A DNA stretch of 64,000 bases from Candidatus Lindowbacteria bacterium RIFCSPLOWO2_12_FULL_62_27 (GTDB lineage: Bacteria; Lindowbacteria; 2-12-FULL-62-27): positions 310,001 to 374,000 of the forward strand of contig MFPR01000004.1 in the NCBI GenBank assembly GCA_001784175.1, in the 5' to 3' direction. Below the pieces are notes generated by a model. The model did no database searches, had not been told where the DNA came from, and was given only the letters and a program-made list of their open reading frames with translations. Numbering within the stretch: the stretch's first letter is position 1; every line of letters starts with the position of its first letter. The position numbers and the translations under genes were made by a program. Of the stretch, positions 6,652 through 15,353 are shown piece by piece.

Positions 6652-9600
6652 ATGGGAACGTTGACGATTTTGCCGACGGCGATGTCGGCCGGGGACTGGA
6701 CAAGGGAGAGGGCGGCGGACCGCGCGGTGTTCGGGTATCCGGCGGTGAGCCACAGCCAGTGGGTTCGCGCGGTCTATCGCGCCGTCCATCCGGCGCGGGC
6801 GTGGTTGCCGGATGGCGAAAGTCTTGCGGTGGTGGCGTGGGTGGTGGACGAGTACTACGCGCAGCGGCCGGCGGCGCCCTTTTCCGGGCTGCGGCATCGG
6901 ATCGGATTTTGGCGGAGCCTTCAGCGGCTGCTGAACGAGTGCCGCATGGCCTGTCTTGGCGTCGAGGAACTCGTGGGCGTTTTGCAGGCGGGCGGGAGCG
7001 GAGGCGCGGGCGCGGACCGGGCCGGACTGATCGGCGATCTGTACGCGGCCTACGATCGGCGCCTGTCGGAGTTGAACGCGACGGACGCGTCGACGGCCGA
7101 ATCGGAACTGGCGGGCCTGATCCGGTCGCACGCGGACCGGATTCCCACTCTGGCGGACGCGGACGAAATCGAAGTGCGCGGGATCTACGACATCAAGCCC
7201 GCCACGTTCGAATGGATCCTGGAACTTGCCCGCCACCGGCCCACGACGGTGTTTCTGCCGCTGCCCAAGGATCATCCTCGGAGCATCCGGTGGCTGGAGT
7301 GGACGTACCGGAAATTCGAGTACCTGGCGGATGAGGCGCCGACAGGCCTGACGGTGCAGTCGGAGGACCTTCAATCGGGCCGCGGGCTTGCAGAACTTCT
7401 GCCGAGGCTCTTTCAGCCGCTGGCGCAACTCAAGGAGCAGAAGATTCCGCCGCTCGCGATGAAGACACCGCTGCGCGTGCTGGAGGCGAACGATTCACGC
7501 GCCGAAATTGTCGAAGTTGCGCGCCGCGTCCGGCGATTGTGCGATGAAGGGACGGATCCGGCCCGGATCGCCGTGATGTTCCGCCGGCCGGACCCGTATC
7601 CGACCGCGCCGGACACGTTCGCGGCGTTTGATGTGCCGGTCGAAATTTCTCCGGACCTCCGGGACGCATGGCATCCGGAGCCGCTCGACCGCGAGGCGCT
7701 CGACCTTGTGGCGCTGGCGGCCGGAGGATTTGAGCGCGAGGACCTCGCGGGGTGGCTGGGCAGGACGCGGGCCCGTCTGCCGGACCCGCTGTGCGATCCC
7801 GACCTGGGCCGCATCCTGCGCGAGGCGCGGATCCTCCGCGGGCCTCCCTCGGCGATCCACCGCCGCCTGAAAGAATATGCCGACAGCCTCGGCGACGAAA
7901 CGGCGCGCGCCTTGATTCGTTCCGTTGACAAGTCTCTTCAGGATGCGCTGGGCGCCGCGAGTTCCCTGGCGGATCCCTCGCGACCGGGGCCGTATGTCAA
8001 AGCCCTCGAGGCCGCGCTGGACGCGCTCGGATGGTTTGGCCCGGAGAGTCCGATCACGGACGGAGACGCGCCGACGCTGCGCGAGCGTCTTCGGCGGCTG
8101 GAGCGGATCCTGGAGGGAATCGACCGGAAATGGGATTCGTCCGTTCTCTACGATCTTTTGTCTGATGCCCTGTCCGGAGGCGGCGCCGGAGAAAGCGGCG
8201 GGGTGAGGCTCCTGTCGATTCTGGACGCCGCCGCGATCGAGATCGACCATTTGTTCATCGTGGGCCTGACGGCCGGCGCGTTTCCATCGGAACCAAAGCA
8301 GGAAGTGTTTTTAAAAGATCATGAGCGGGAGGAGATCAGCGCGGCCTACATCAAACAGCGCCGCGAATCCCTCGGCCCCCGCCTTGCGGCGCACCGGCCG
8401 TTCGACACGGCGAAGGAAGAGCGCCTGCGCGAGAATTTTCTGTTTTTTCTGTGTCTGGCCCAGCCCACAGGCAGCGTGACGCTCTCCTATCCGAGGCTGG
8501 ACCCGCAGGGCAGGCCGGCGACGCCGTCGCCGTATCTCGACGAGATATTCAAGCAATTCGAAGACCCGCGGGCGTTGTTCCTCCCGGCCGGCGTCGGAGA
8601 CGCCGGCACTTGGGGCGCCGGAGGCGCTGACCCGGCCGGCGCCGTGCCGATGACCCGGCCCGAGATGGAGGCGGAGGCGGTCGAGCGGCTGGGCGCGGAA
8701 ACAACTCCGGTGACCGCCGACGACGCCGACCGGATCCGCTGGATTGCGACGCAAATTGATATTGAACGGCGGCGAGAACGGTTCTATCTGGAGCGCAATC
8801 GCGAGCGGCGGAAAGAACTCGCGTTTGAATACACAGGCCGGCTCGCCGGCGCCCGAACCGGATTTTGGCGGAAGGCCGACATCTCGGTCGGCGCGCTGGA
8901 GGCGTTTGCGGGATGTCCGTTCAGGGGATTCGCCCGAACGCTCATCGGACTCGAGAAAATCGACCGGCCGGTGGAAGGGTTGTCCTTCAAGGACCTGGGG
9001 ACGCTCCTGCACCGGTTTCTGGAAATTTTCTGGAAGGAACTCGACCGGATTCATGGGAAAGACCGCGGCGATCTGACAGCCGTGCTGAAGACGGCGAGGT
9101 CCTGCGCCCCCGCCGCGTTCGAGGCGGCGGCCCGCGAGATGGCGCGGCTCGGCGCCGAAGGGCCGTTCTGGGAAAGCCAGAAGGCGGCGCTCCGGTATCT
9201 GATCGACTCGATCGTGGACCTGGAGGAGGACAGCCTGAAAGCGGGACTGTGGCCGTCGGCCATTGAACGGCAGGTCACTCTGGAACTCTCGCCGGACCGT
9301 CGCGCCCGGCCGAAACAACTGATCGGCCGGATTGACCGGCTGGACCGCGCGGCGGACGGAGCAGTCCGGATCATCGACTACAAATTGAGCGACGTCATGT
9401 TCCTTCGCGAGAAGAAGAAGAAACTCGGCATGACGGAGCTGCAACTGCCCGCCTACGCGCAGGCGGTGGCGGCGCAGGACGGGCTGGCCGGCCGCACGCC
9501 GGTCGCGCTGGTCTATGTGTCGCTGCGCCACGCCGCGCAGGCGCTCGAAATCTGGTCGGGCACGGTGGACGAATTGAAACTCCTGTTTCAAGCCGGTCCT

Positions 9601-9741
9601 GTTCTTGAGTCCATCGCCGGCGGCCGGTTCGACGTGACGCCGGAGGACGAAACCCTGTGCGACACCTGTGAATTCAGGCGGGCCTGCCGGGTTCGTGAAG
9701 TGTTGGGAGCGCCGGCGGAGGAAGGCGGTGAGGCCGAATGA
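6652..9741 (+). CDS. addB: AddB-like helicase/nuclease subunit (PD-(D/E)XK)
   Basis: 1029 aa. The C-terminal third is a RecB-family nuclease: IGRIDRLD supplies the acidic residue and IIDYKLSD the D-x-K, followed by LQLPAYAQA. Cysteines at GCPFRGF and at CDTCEFRRAC match the iron-sulfur staple of AddB nucleases. The N-terminal part has no GxxGKT, unlike Bacillus AddB, so motor activity would rest on AddA. The next gene, addA, overlaps by 4 nt (ATGA). The pair processes double-strand breaks for recombination. A TATGAT hexamer lies 15 nt before the ATG. A 9-bp hairpin sits in frame near residue 646. Confidence 0.88.
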   Translation: MGTLTILPTAMSAGDWTRERAADRAVFGYPAVSHSQWVRAVYRAVHPARAWLPDGESLAVVAWVVDEYYAQRPAAPFSGLRHRIGFWRSLQRLLNECRMACLGVEELVGVLQAGGSGGAGADRAGLIGDLYAAYDRRLSELNATDASTAESELAGLIRSHADRIPTLADADEIEVRGIYDIKPATFEWILELARHRPTTVFLPLPKDHPRSIRWLEWTYRKFEYLADEAPTGLTVQSEDLQSGRGLAELLPRLFQPLAQLKEQKIPPLAMKTPLRVLEANDSRAEIVEVARRVRRLCDEGTDPARIAVMFRRPDPYPTAPDTFAAFDVPVEISPDLRDAWHPEPLDREALDLVALAAGGFEREDLAGWLGRTRARLPDPLCDPDLGRILREARILRGPPSAIHRRLKEYADSLGDETARALIRSVDKSLQDALGAASSLADPSRPGPYVKALEAALDALGWFGPESPITDGDAPTLRERLRRLERILEGIDRKWDSSVLYDLLSDALSGGGAGESGGVRLLSILDAAAIEIDHLFIVGLTAGAFPSEPKQEVFLKDHEREEISAAYIKQRRESLGPRLAAHRPFDTAKEERLRENFLFFLCLAQPTGSVTLSYPRLDPQGRPATPSPYLDEIFKQFEDPRALFLPAGVGDAGTWGAGGADPAGAVPMTRPEMEAEAVERLGAETTPVTADDADRIRWIATQIDIERRRERFYLERNRERRKELAFEYTGRLAGARTGFWRKADISVGALEAFAGCPFRGFARTLIGLEKIDRPVEGLSFKDLGTLLHRFLEIFWKELDRIHGKDRGDLTAVLKTARSCAPAAFEAAAREMARLGAEGPFWESQKAALRYLIDSIVDLEEDSLKAGLWPSAIERQVTLELSPDRRARPKQLIGRIDRLDRAADGAVRIIDYKLSDVMFLREKKKKLGMTELQLPAYAQAVAAQDGLAGRTPVALVYVSLRHAAQALEIWSGTVDELKLLFQAGPVLESIAGGRFDVTPEDETLCDTCEFRRACRVREVLGAPAEEGGEAE
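8587..8607 (+). repeat. Hairpin with 9-bp stem inside addB
   Basis: GCCGGCGTC and GACGCCGGC flank a 3-nt loop. It codes for the low-complexity stretch PAGVGDAGTWGAGGADPAG. It looks like an inserted palindrome, but no second copy was seen in the window. Confidence 0.4.
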
Positions 9742-12700
9742 CGAGAGTGCTGAATCCGGAACAGCAGACTGTCCTCGAGTTTCGCAACAGTTTGTGCCTT
9801 TCGGCCGGCGCCGGCAGCGGGAAAACCCGGACACTGGTCGAAAAATATCTGCAGCTTCTGCTGGACGAAGGCCGGCAGCCGCCCGAAATTCTGGCCATCA
9901 CGTTCACCGAAAAGGCGGCCGCCGAGATGCTGGCGCGCATCCGCGAGGCCATTCAAAAACGGATTCACGAGGAAACCGATCCCCAGCGGTGCGGCGATCT
10001 CGAGGACAAGCTCATGAACCTCGGCGCCGGATGGATCTCGACCATCCATTCGTTCGGCGCGCGCCTCCTGCGGGAGCATCCGGCGGAAGCCGGCGTCGAT
10101 CCGGCGTTCGCGCCGCTGCCCGAGCAGGAATCCCAGATCCTCTGGGAGTCGGCGGCGCTGGCGGCCGTGATCGAAATGGCCGACCGCGATCCCGCCGTCG
10201 GGGAACTTGCGCTGCGGCTCGGCCTCCACGGCGGCCGGCGCGGCGCGGGCCTTCTCACGGTCCTGCGCGCGATCAAACTCCAGCTCGACTCCCGCGGCTG
10301 CCGGCCGGAGGATTTCGGCGTGGTGGATTCTGTCGAAGGCCCGACGGCGGCGACACGGAGGTCAGCCGTCCCCGCCCACCGTCCGACAGGGATGTCGGAC
10401 GCTCAGGCGGGGGCGACGCTGATCGAATCTCTGAACAGGCTCTCGGAATTGCCCGGTCCCGGCCCGACCCTGCAGAGGAAACTTCCGGCGTTCCGGCGGC
10501 TCGCGCGCGATCTGGGAGGTGATCCGGGCGGAGCGCCGGTCGCCCCCAGCCGGCTCCTGCGGCTCCTCGCGCGGGCCGGCTGGGACGAGCAGGCGGAACG
10601 GCTCAAGCCGGGCGGGCCGCTGAGAAAGAACGAAAAGGAAATTTTCGCCGCCGTCGAGGCCGCGTCCCGCGATCTGGCCGGGCAGGCCGCCCGGTGGATC
10701 GAGCGCGATCTGGCCGCGACGGTCGTCCGGTTGCTCTCGGCCATGTGGCGGCACGCGGACCGTGAGAAGAGCCGGCGGCGGGCGCTCGATTTTTCCGATC
10801 TTGAAATCAAGACGCTGCATCTGCTCGAAACGCATCCCGAGGTCGTCCGATCGTATCAGGCGCGGTTCAAGCACATCCTCGTCGACGAGTATCAGGACGT
10901 CAATCCCGTTCAAGCCCGGATCGTGCGGGTTTTGGCGGGTGACCGGCCCAACAGCCTGTTTGCGGTGGGCGATCCGAAACAATCGATCTACCGGTTCCGC
11001 GGCGCGGACATCGCGCAGTTCCAGGGATTGTGGCAGGAGATGGAACAGCGGGGCGCCGCGTTTCAGCTCAAGTCCAATTACCGGAGCCATCGGAGGCTGG
11101 TGGAGGCCGTGAACGCCTTTTTCGACCGCCGGATTTTCAAAGGCCGGCCGCCGGTCGAGATGCATCCGGCGCGGACGGAGCCCGCGCCGGCCGCGGGCGC
11201 GTCCCCCGTCGAACGGCCGCGCATCCAGTGGCTCGTTTTTGATTTCGGCGACGCCGGCGCGGCGGGCCGGCGGGAGCTCGAGGCGAAGATTCTCGCGGCC
11301 CGCATCCGGCGGATGGTCGAGGACCGGCTGGCGTACGGCGACGTGGCGCTGCTGTTTCGGGCGACGAGCTCTCTATATTTATATGAAGAGGCGATGCGTG
11401 AAGCCCGGATCCCCTACGAACTCGTCAAATCCGGCACGGCGTTTCGGTCCCAGGAGGCTCTCGACCTGCTCAACGCTCTCACGGTCTTGATCGATCCGTC
11501 GGATACGGTCGGCTGGCTTGGATTTTTGCGCTCGCCGATGGCCGGCCTGTCGGACGATGCCATTCTGTCGTTGGCTGAGACGGGCGACGTGCGGAATTAC
11601 TTTCTGGGCCGTTCGGAGCTTCCCGAACTGTCCGACCGGGACCGCGAGGCGGCCGCACGAACATTGCGGCTGGTCGATCAGGGCCGGAAGATCGAGCGCA
11701 AGATTCGGACGCCGCTGGCGCTCCTCGACTGGATCGTCGCCGAAACCGGATACCTCGCGATCCTGAAGGGCCTGCCGCAGTCCGACGCCCGGCGAAGAAA
11801 TCTCGAGACCCTCCGGTCCGCCGCCGCGCAATACGCGGAACACCGGCCGGACCCCCACGTCGCGTTTCTCGAAGCCGCATGGCGGATGGTCGAACGGAAT
11901 GAACGGGAAAGCGGCATGGACGTGCCGGCCCGGGACGCCGTCAAGCTCATGACGATCCATCAGGCCAAGGGCCTTGAATTTCCGGTCGTGATCCTGCCGG
12001 ACCTTCTGCGGTCCGAATCCGTTCGCACGCCCGATTTTTGCGTCGTGCCGGACAGCGCGCGCCTGACGCTCGCCGCCCGCGTGAAACTGGCGGGGCTGGC
12101 CGAAAAATTTCCGACCCCGCGATGGCGCGCGGCCAAGGAGGAGTTGGTCCTGAGCGAATCGGAGGAACAGAAGCGCCTGCTCTACGTCGCCATGACGCGC
12201 GCCCAGGACCTGCTCGTCCTGCCGGGGCCCGCCACACCCGCGCCGGGCGGCCGGACCGTGTGGGAGATGCTGTACGAGTTTTTGGCGGAGGAGGGGGAAC
12301 ACGTCGAGCGAGTCACGGCGAGTCTTCCGGGCGGGCCCGCCGCGCGCGAAGAAGACACGCCGCTCCTCGACCGGCTCTCCCGCGTGGAACTCCGCCCGGC
12401 GCCGCCGCCCGCGCTCATTCGCGTGCGGACGGTCCGACAAGCCACGGCGATTAAGGAGATCGTCGAAGGCGCGGCCGCGCCGCCCTCGATCTCGCGTACC
12501 CCGGACCCCTACGCCGTGGCACTGGGCATTCTGGCGCACGAAGCGCTGGAAGACGCGGATTTTTTCCTCGATGCGGACCGCCAGACCCGGCGGCTGGACG
12601 AATACTTGCGGGACCGGCAGCCGTGGCTGTTTTTGCCGGCCAAACGCATGGATCAACTTCAAAAAAATATCGCGCGGTTTTTCCAATCGCCCCTCATGGA

Positions 12701-13139
12701 ACGCCTGCGAACGGAACGGCCGACCCTCTACAAGGAATACCCGTTCACGTTCCGGCTTCGGGGCGCGGCGACACGGAGGTCAGCCGTCCCCGCCCACCGT
12801 CCGACAGGGATGTCGGACGCTCAGGCGGGGGCGGAACAGGAAGTCTGGATCCGAGGGAAAATCGACCTCCTGATTCTGGGAAAGGCCGGACCCGAAATTT
12901 ACGACTACAAATACACCGACCCGACGCCGACGTTCGGCCCCTACGAGGGCCAGCTTCTGGCCTATGCCCTCGCGGCCTGCGACGCCTTCGACGCGCCGGC
13001 CGTCACGGTCGGCCTGCAGTTTCTCTCAGGCGCCCAGCCGATCCTCGCGAAAGAAATCAGCCGGGAAGAGGCCGGGCGCGGGATCGAATCCCTGCTCCGC
13101 GTTACTCCTCCTCGTCCCGCTCGCTCAGAAACGTCTTGA
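9738..13139 (+). CDS. addA: AddA-like UvrD/REP helicase-nuclease
   Basis: 1133 aa. Superfamily 1 helicase motifs occur in order: I SAGAGSGKTRTL (residue 23 on), Ia TFTEKAAAEM, II LVDEYQDVN, III GDPKQSIYRFRGAD, V TIHQAKGLEFPVV, VI LLYVAMTRAQD. A C-terminal RecB-type nuclease follows (HEALED, RGKIDLLI, IYDYKYTD). It is the motor and second nuclease of the AddAB break-processing complex. It overlaps addB by 4 nt. Two copies of a 68-bp palindromic element are inserted in frame at residues 204-226 and 1010-1032, the second right next to the nuclease active site. Its last 38 nt overlap the convergent amidase gene. Confidence 0.93.
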   Translation: MTRVLNPEQQTVLEFRNSLCLSAGAGSGKTRTLVEKYLQLLLDEGRQPPEILAITFTEKAAAEMLARIREAIQKRIHEETDPQRCGDLEDKLMNLGAGWISTIHSFGARLLREHPAEAGVDPAFAPLPEQESQILWESAALAAVIEMADRDPAVGELALRLGLHGGRRGAGLLTVLRAIKLQLDSRGCRPEDFGVVDSVEGPTAATRRSAVPAHRPTGMSDAQAGATLIESLNRLSELPGPGPTLQRKLPAFRRLARDLGGDPGGAPVAPSRLLRLLARAGWDEQAERLKPGGPLRKNEKEIFAAVEAASRDLAGQAARWIERDLAATVVRLLSAMWRHADREKSRRRALDFSDLEIKTLHLLETHPEVVRSYQARFKHILVDEYQDVNPVQARIVRVLAGDRPNSLFAVGDPKQSIYRFRGADIAQFQGLWQEMEQRGAAFQLKSNYRSHRRLVEAVNAFFDRRIFKGRPPVEMHPARTEPAPAAGASPVERPRIQWLVFDFGDAGAAGRRELEAKILAARIRRMVEDRLAYGDVALLFRATSSLYLYEEAMREARIPYELVKSGTAFRSQEALDLLNALTVLIDPSDTVGWLGFLRSPMAGLSDDAILSLAETGDVRNYFLGRSELPELSDRDREAAARTLRLVDQGRKIERKIRTPLALLDWIVAETGYLAILKGLPQSDARRRNLETLRSAAAQYAEHRPDPHVAFLEAAWRMVERNERESGMDVPARDAVKLMTIHQAKGLEFPVVILPDLLRSESVRTPDFCVVPDSARLTLAARVKLAGLAEKFPTPRWRAAKEELVLSESEEQKRLLYVAMTRAQDLLVLPGPATPAPGGRTVWEMLYEFLAEEGEHVERVTASLPGGPAAREEDTPLLDRLSRVELRPAPPPALIRVRTVRQATAIKEIVEGAAAPPSISRTPDPYAVALGILAHEALEDADFFLDADRQTRRLDEYLRDRQPWLFLPAKRMDQLQKNIARFFQSPLMERLRTERPTLYKEYPFTFRLRGAATRRSAVPAHRPTGMSDAQAGAEQEVWIRGKIDLLILGKAGPEIYDYKYTDPTPTFGPYEGQLLAYALAACDAFDAPAVTVGLQFLSGAQPILAKEISREEAGRGIESLLRVTPPRPARSETS
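10348..10415 (+). repeat. 68-bp palindromic in-frame element, copy 1 (in addA)
   Basis: Identical over 68 bp to copy 2. Its core hairpin is GTCCGACA-GGGA-TGTCGGAC, inside an outer stem of CCCCGCC with GGCGGGG. It is read as ATRRSAVPAHRPTGMSDAQA (then GA) within AddA, between helicase motifs Ia and II. Confidence 0.92.
12766..12833 (+). repeat. 68-bp palindromic in-frame element, copy 2 (in addA)
   Basis: Perfect 68/68 match to copy 1 and in the same reading frame of the same gene. It lies just before the PD-(D/E)XK core residues of the AddA nuclease domain. Confidence 0.92.
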
Positions 13140-14718
13140 TCCCGTCCGCGATCGCCCATGCGGCGCGGTCCCGGAAATCCGGGTCGAGGATAAGCGCCTC
13201 CTCGGGCGGCCACATGAGGTAGGCGCATTCGATCAGGATGGCGGGCATGTAGGACTGGCGGGTGACGTGGAAGTTCGCGTAGTGGAGTCCGTCGTCCCTC
13301 AGCGGGATGGAGGCTCTCATCGCGGCGTGGACCGCTTCGGCCAGAGGCTGGCTGAAGGGCTGGAAGTAATAGACGCTGAATCCATTTTTTTCAAATGGAT
13401 TGTCCGCCGGCGGAAGCGCGTTGGCATGGATGGAGACGAACAGGTCCGCCGACGCCTGACGCGCGCGCAGGACGCGGTCCGGCAGCGCCAGCGTTTCGCC
13501 GTCCTGCCGGGTCATCACCACATCGGCGCCGTTGGAAACCAGAACATCCCGAAGCGACACCGCCATCCGCCAGTTGGCCGCATGCTCGGTCGTTCCCATC
13601 GGCCCTGTGGCGCCGAGCGGGGGATGGCCGGGATCGAGGCAGACGCGGACGCCCGCGAGATAGTTCGGCGGCGGGGGGGCGGGCGGCGGCACGGAAGTCC
13701 GCCGTCCCCGCCCACCGTCCGACATGGATGTCGGACGCTCAGGCGGGGGCGACGCCGGCGGATCCCTGAGTTCCAGAATCAACCGGAGCCCTTCATACCG
13801 CACATCGTATCCCCACAGCGGCCGGCGAAGTTCCAAGTCCAACTGATAGACGCCCTCCATCGGTTGGCTCCAGCGCGCCAGGCGAATCCATGGATCATCC
13901 GAGGCGTAATGGAGCCAGTCCGTGTTTGAGATGCCGCCATAGATTTTCAGCGACATCGACCGGCCGTCCGGCGCGACCGTCACGCGATAGGGGAGAAGTT
14001 CCTCGAGGCCGGTTTGAAGAAGGGTCGACCGGGTGTTGCGGCGAACTGTCCAGCCGTTGACGAAACTCTGGGGCGACGGCGTCTGTTTGGGCAGCAATTT
14101 GACCGTATGCGCTTCTACCCAGACGGACTCAAGCGCCGACAATCGGACATGCAGGGACTTGTCGATCTGGCCGACGACCGTCACGAGGACGTTTTTCTGC
14201 AATGGAAGTTCAAACCCGGCCTGCTCGTCGCCGCGGTCCGGTCCGGACCGGAGATACGCCGTGTCGGCGGCGATCCGGCCGATCCGGTGCGGTTTCCAGA
14301 CGCGTTCCTCCGGAGGTTTGTGAACCGCCCAGTCGCCCACATTTCCGGCAGGTTTTGCGGCGTTGCCCGGCGCTCCGTTGACGGTGACCTTGCGCGCCAC
14401 CTGCGTTTCGGTCCCGTCCTCCAGCCGGGCGGCGGCGACGATGGTCATCTTGCCGGCCGTGAGCGGAATGACGGCCAGCCACCCGCCCAGACTCGAACGG
14501 ACGATGGGCGAATCAAGGCCGTGGACGGTCACACGAGCATCGGGCGGATGAACCGACCCGAAGACAAACGTCCGCTCGAGGGCCGGCAACGACATTTTTT
14601 CCGGAGGATGGACAATCTGGATTCGGAGCTGGGGCGAGTCCCCTGCCGCAGCCCCAACGGCCACGGCCGCGGGCGCCGCCACCACGCCCAGCAGCCACCC
14701 CCATACCGCGTTGCGCAA
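13102..14718 (-). CDS. N-acetylmuramoyl-L-alanine amidase (Amidase_3), secreted
   Basis: 538 aa. The N-terminal hydrophobic segment (WGWLLGVVAAPAAVAVGAAA) is a signal peptide. The C-terminal 200 residues are a zinc amidase: VCLDPGHPP, then TTEHAAN, SIHANAL and ILIECAYL supply the metal-binding histidines and catalytic glutamates. It cleaves the lactyl-peptide bond of peptidoglycan in the periplasm. The middle part looks like SH3/AMIN-type beta domains. A Pro/Ser-rich linker before the catalytic domain (residues 323-345) is copy 3 of the palindromic element. The 3' end overlaps convergent addA by 38 nt. Confidence 0.92.
   Translation of the reverse strand: MRNAVWGWLLGVVAAPAAVAVGAAAGDSPQLRIQIVHPPEKMSLPALERTFVFGSVHPPDARVTVHGLDSPIVRSSLGGWLAVIPLTAGKMTIVAAARLEDGTETQVARKVTVNGAPGNAAKPAGNVGDWAVHKPPEERVWKPHRIGRIAADTAYLRSGPDRGDEQAGFELPLQKNVLVTVVGQIDKSLHVRLSALESVWVEAHTVKLLPKQTPSPQSFVNGWTVRRNTRSTLLQTGLEELLPYRVTVAPDGRSMSLKIYGGISNTDWLHYASDDPWIRLARWSQPMEGVYQLDLELRRPLWGYDVRYEGLRLILELRDPPASPPPERPTSMSDGGRGRRTSVPPPAPPPPNYLAGVRVCLDPGHPPLGATGPMGTTEHAANWRMAVSLRDVLVSNGADVVMTRQDGETLALPDRVLRARQASADLFVSIHANALPPADNPFEKNGFSVYYFQPFSQPLAEAVHAAMRASIPLRDDGLHYANFHVTRQSYMPAILIECAYLMWPPEEALILDPDFRDRAAWAIADGIKTFLSERDEEE
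13684..13751 (+). repeat. 68-bp palindromic element, copy 3 (in the amidase gene, opposite coding orientation)
   Basis: About 93% identical to copies 1 and 2; the core loop is TGGA instead of GGGA. The gene is on the minus strand, so the complementary strand of the element is translated, giving PERPTSMSDGGRGRRTSV, still without a stop. Confidence 0.9.
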
Positions 14719-14825
14719 AGACCTTCCCCCTTCTCGTGGCGGCTGCCGCCACTTCTACAATCGGTCGTTACCTTATGAGAAGCCTATTGGAAACGATCCC
14801 AACCTCTCGAATCGGAATCCGAAAC

Positions 14826-15086
14826 CTATTTCAGGTGCTTGCTGACGAGCTTGGTCATCTCGAACATGTCGACCCGGCTCTTGCCCAAGACTGCCTTCAT
14901 CGCGGCGTCCGCGTTGATCATCCGCCGCTGCTTGGCGTCCTGCAGTTTGTGTTTCTTGATGTACTTCCACAAATTCTTGGTGATTTCCGTGCGTGGAGCC
15001 GCCTTGCTTCCGACGACCGCCGACAGCGCCGCATCCGGCTGAACCGGCTTCATGAACGCCGCGCTCGGCTTCCTCTTTCCGGCCAT
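14826..15086 (-). CDS. SWIB/MDM2 domain protein
   Basis: 86 aa, consisting of a Lys-rich N-terminus and one SWIB domain (ITKNLWKYIKKHKLQDAKQRRMI, INADAAMKAVLGKSRVDMFEMTKLVSKHL). SWIB domains occur in eukaryotic chromatin remodellers and as small stand-alone basic proteins in Chlamydiae and scattered environmental bacteria. In Chlamydia a SWIB is fused to topoisomerase I. A role in DNA binding or nucleoid structure is likely but unproven. It is a single gene with about 100 nt free on each side, next to the initiator tRNA. Confidence 0.92.
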   Translation of the reverse strand: MAGKRKPSAAFMKPVQPDAALSAVVGSKAAPRTEITKNLWKYIKKHKLQDAKQRRMINADAAMKAVLGKSRVDMFEMTKLVSKHLK

Positions 15087-15144
15087 GTAAACAGCCTCCC
15101 GAACATAAGATTTCCCCGCGCCATCTGGCGCGAGTCAAAAATCG

Positions 15145-15218
<74 letters not shown>

Positions 15219-15353
15219 TCAACGCTACGCTTTATACGTTACGAGGGGGAAATGTCAAGCGGAAACTCGAGAAATGCGGCGGAACACAGCGGATGGACCC
15301 CTTGATTTCCTTGATTCTTTCCGTGTCGTGTGTTTCGATCAGTAACGATACCC

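Noticed and set aside
5272-7428. 718-aa reading frame covering the methyltransferase gene and the start of addB
   Set aside because: The first 279 residues are Arg/Pro/His-rich shadow of addB on the opposite strand. The real protein starts at 6591.
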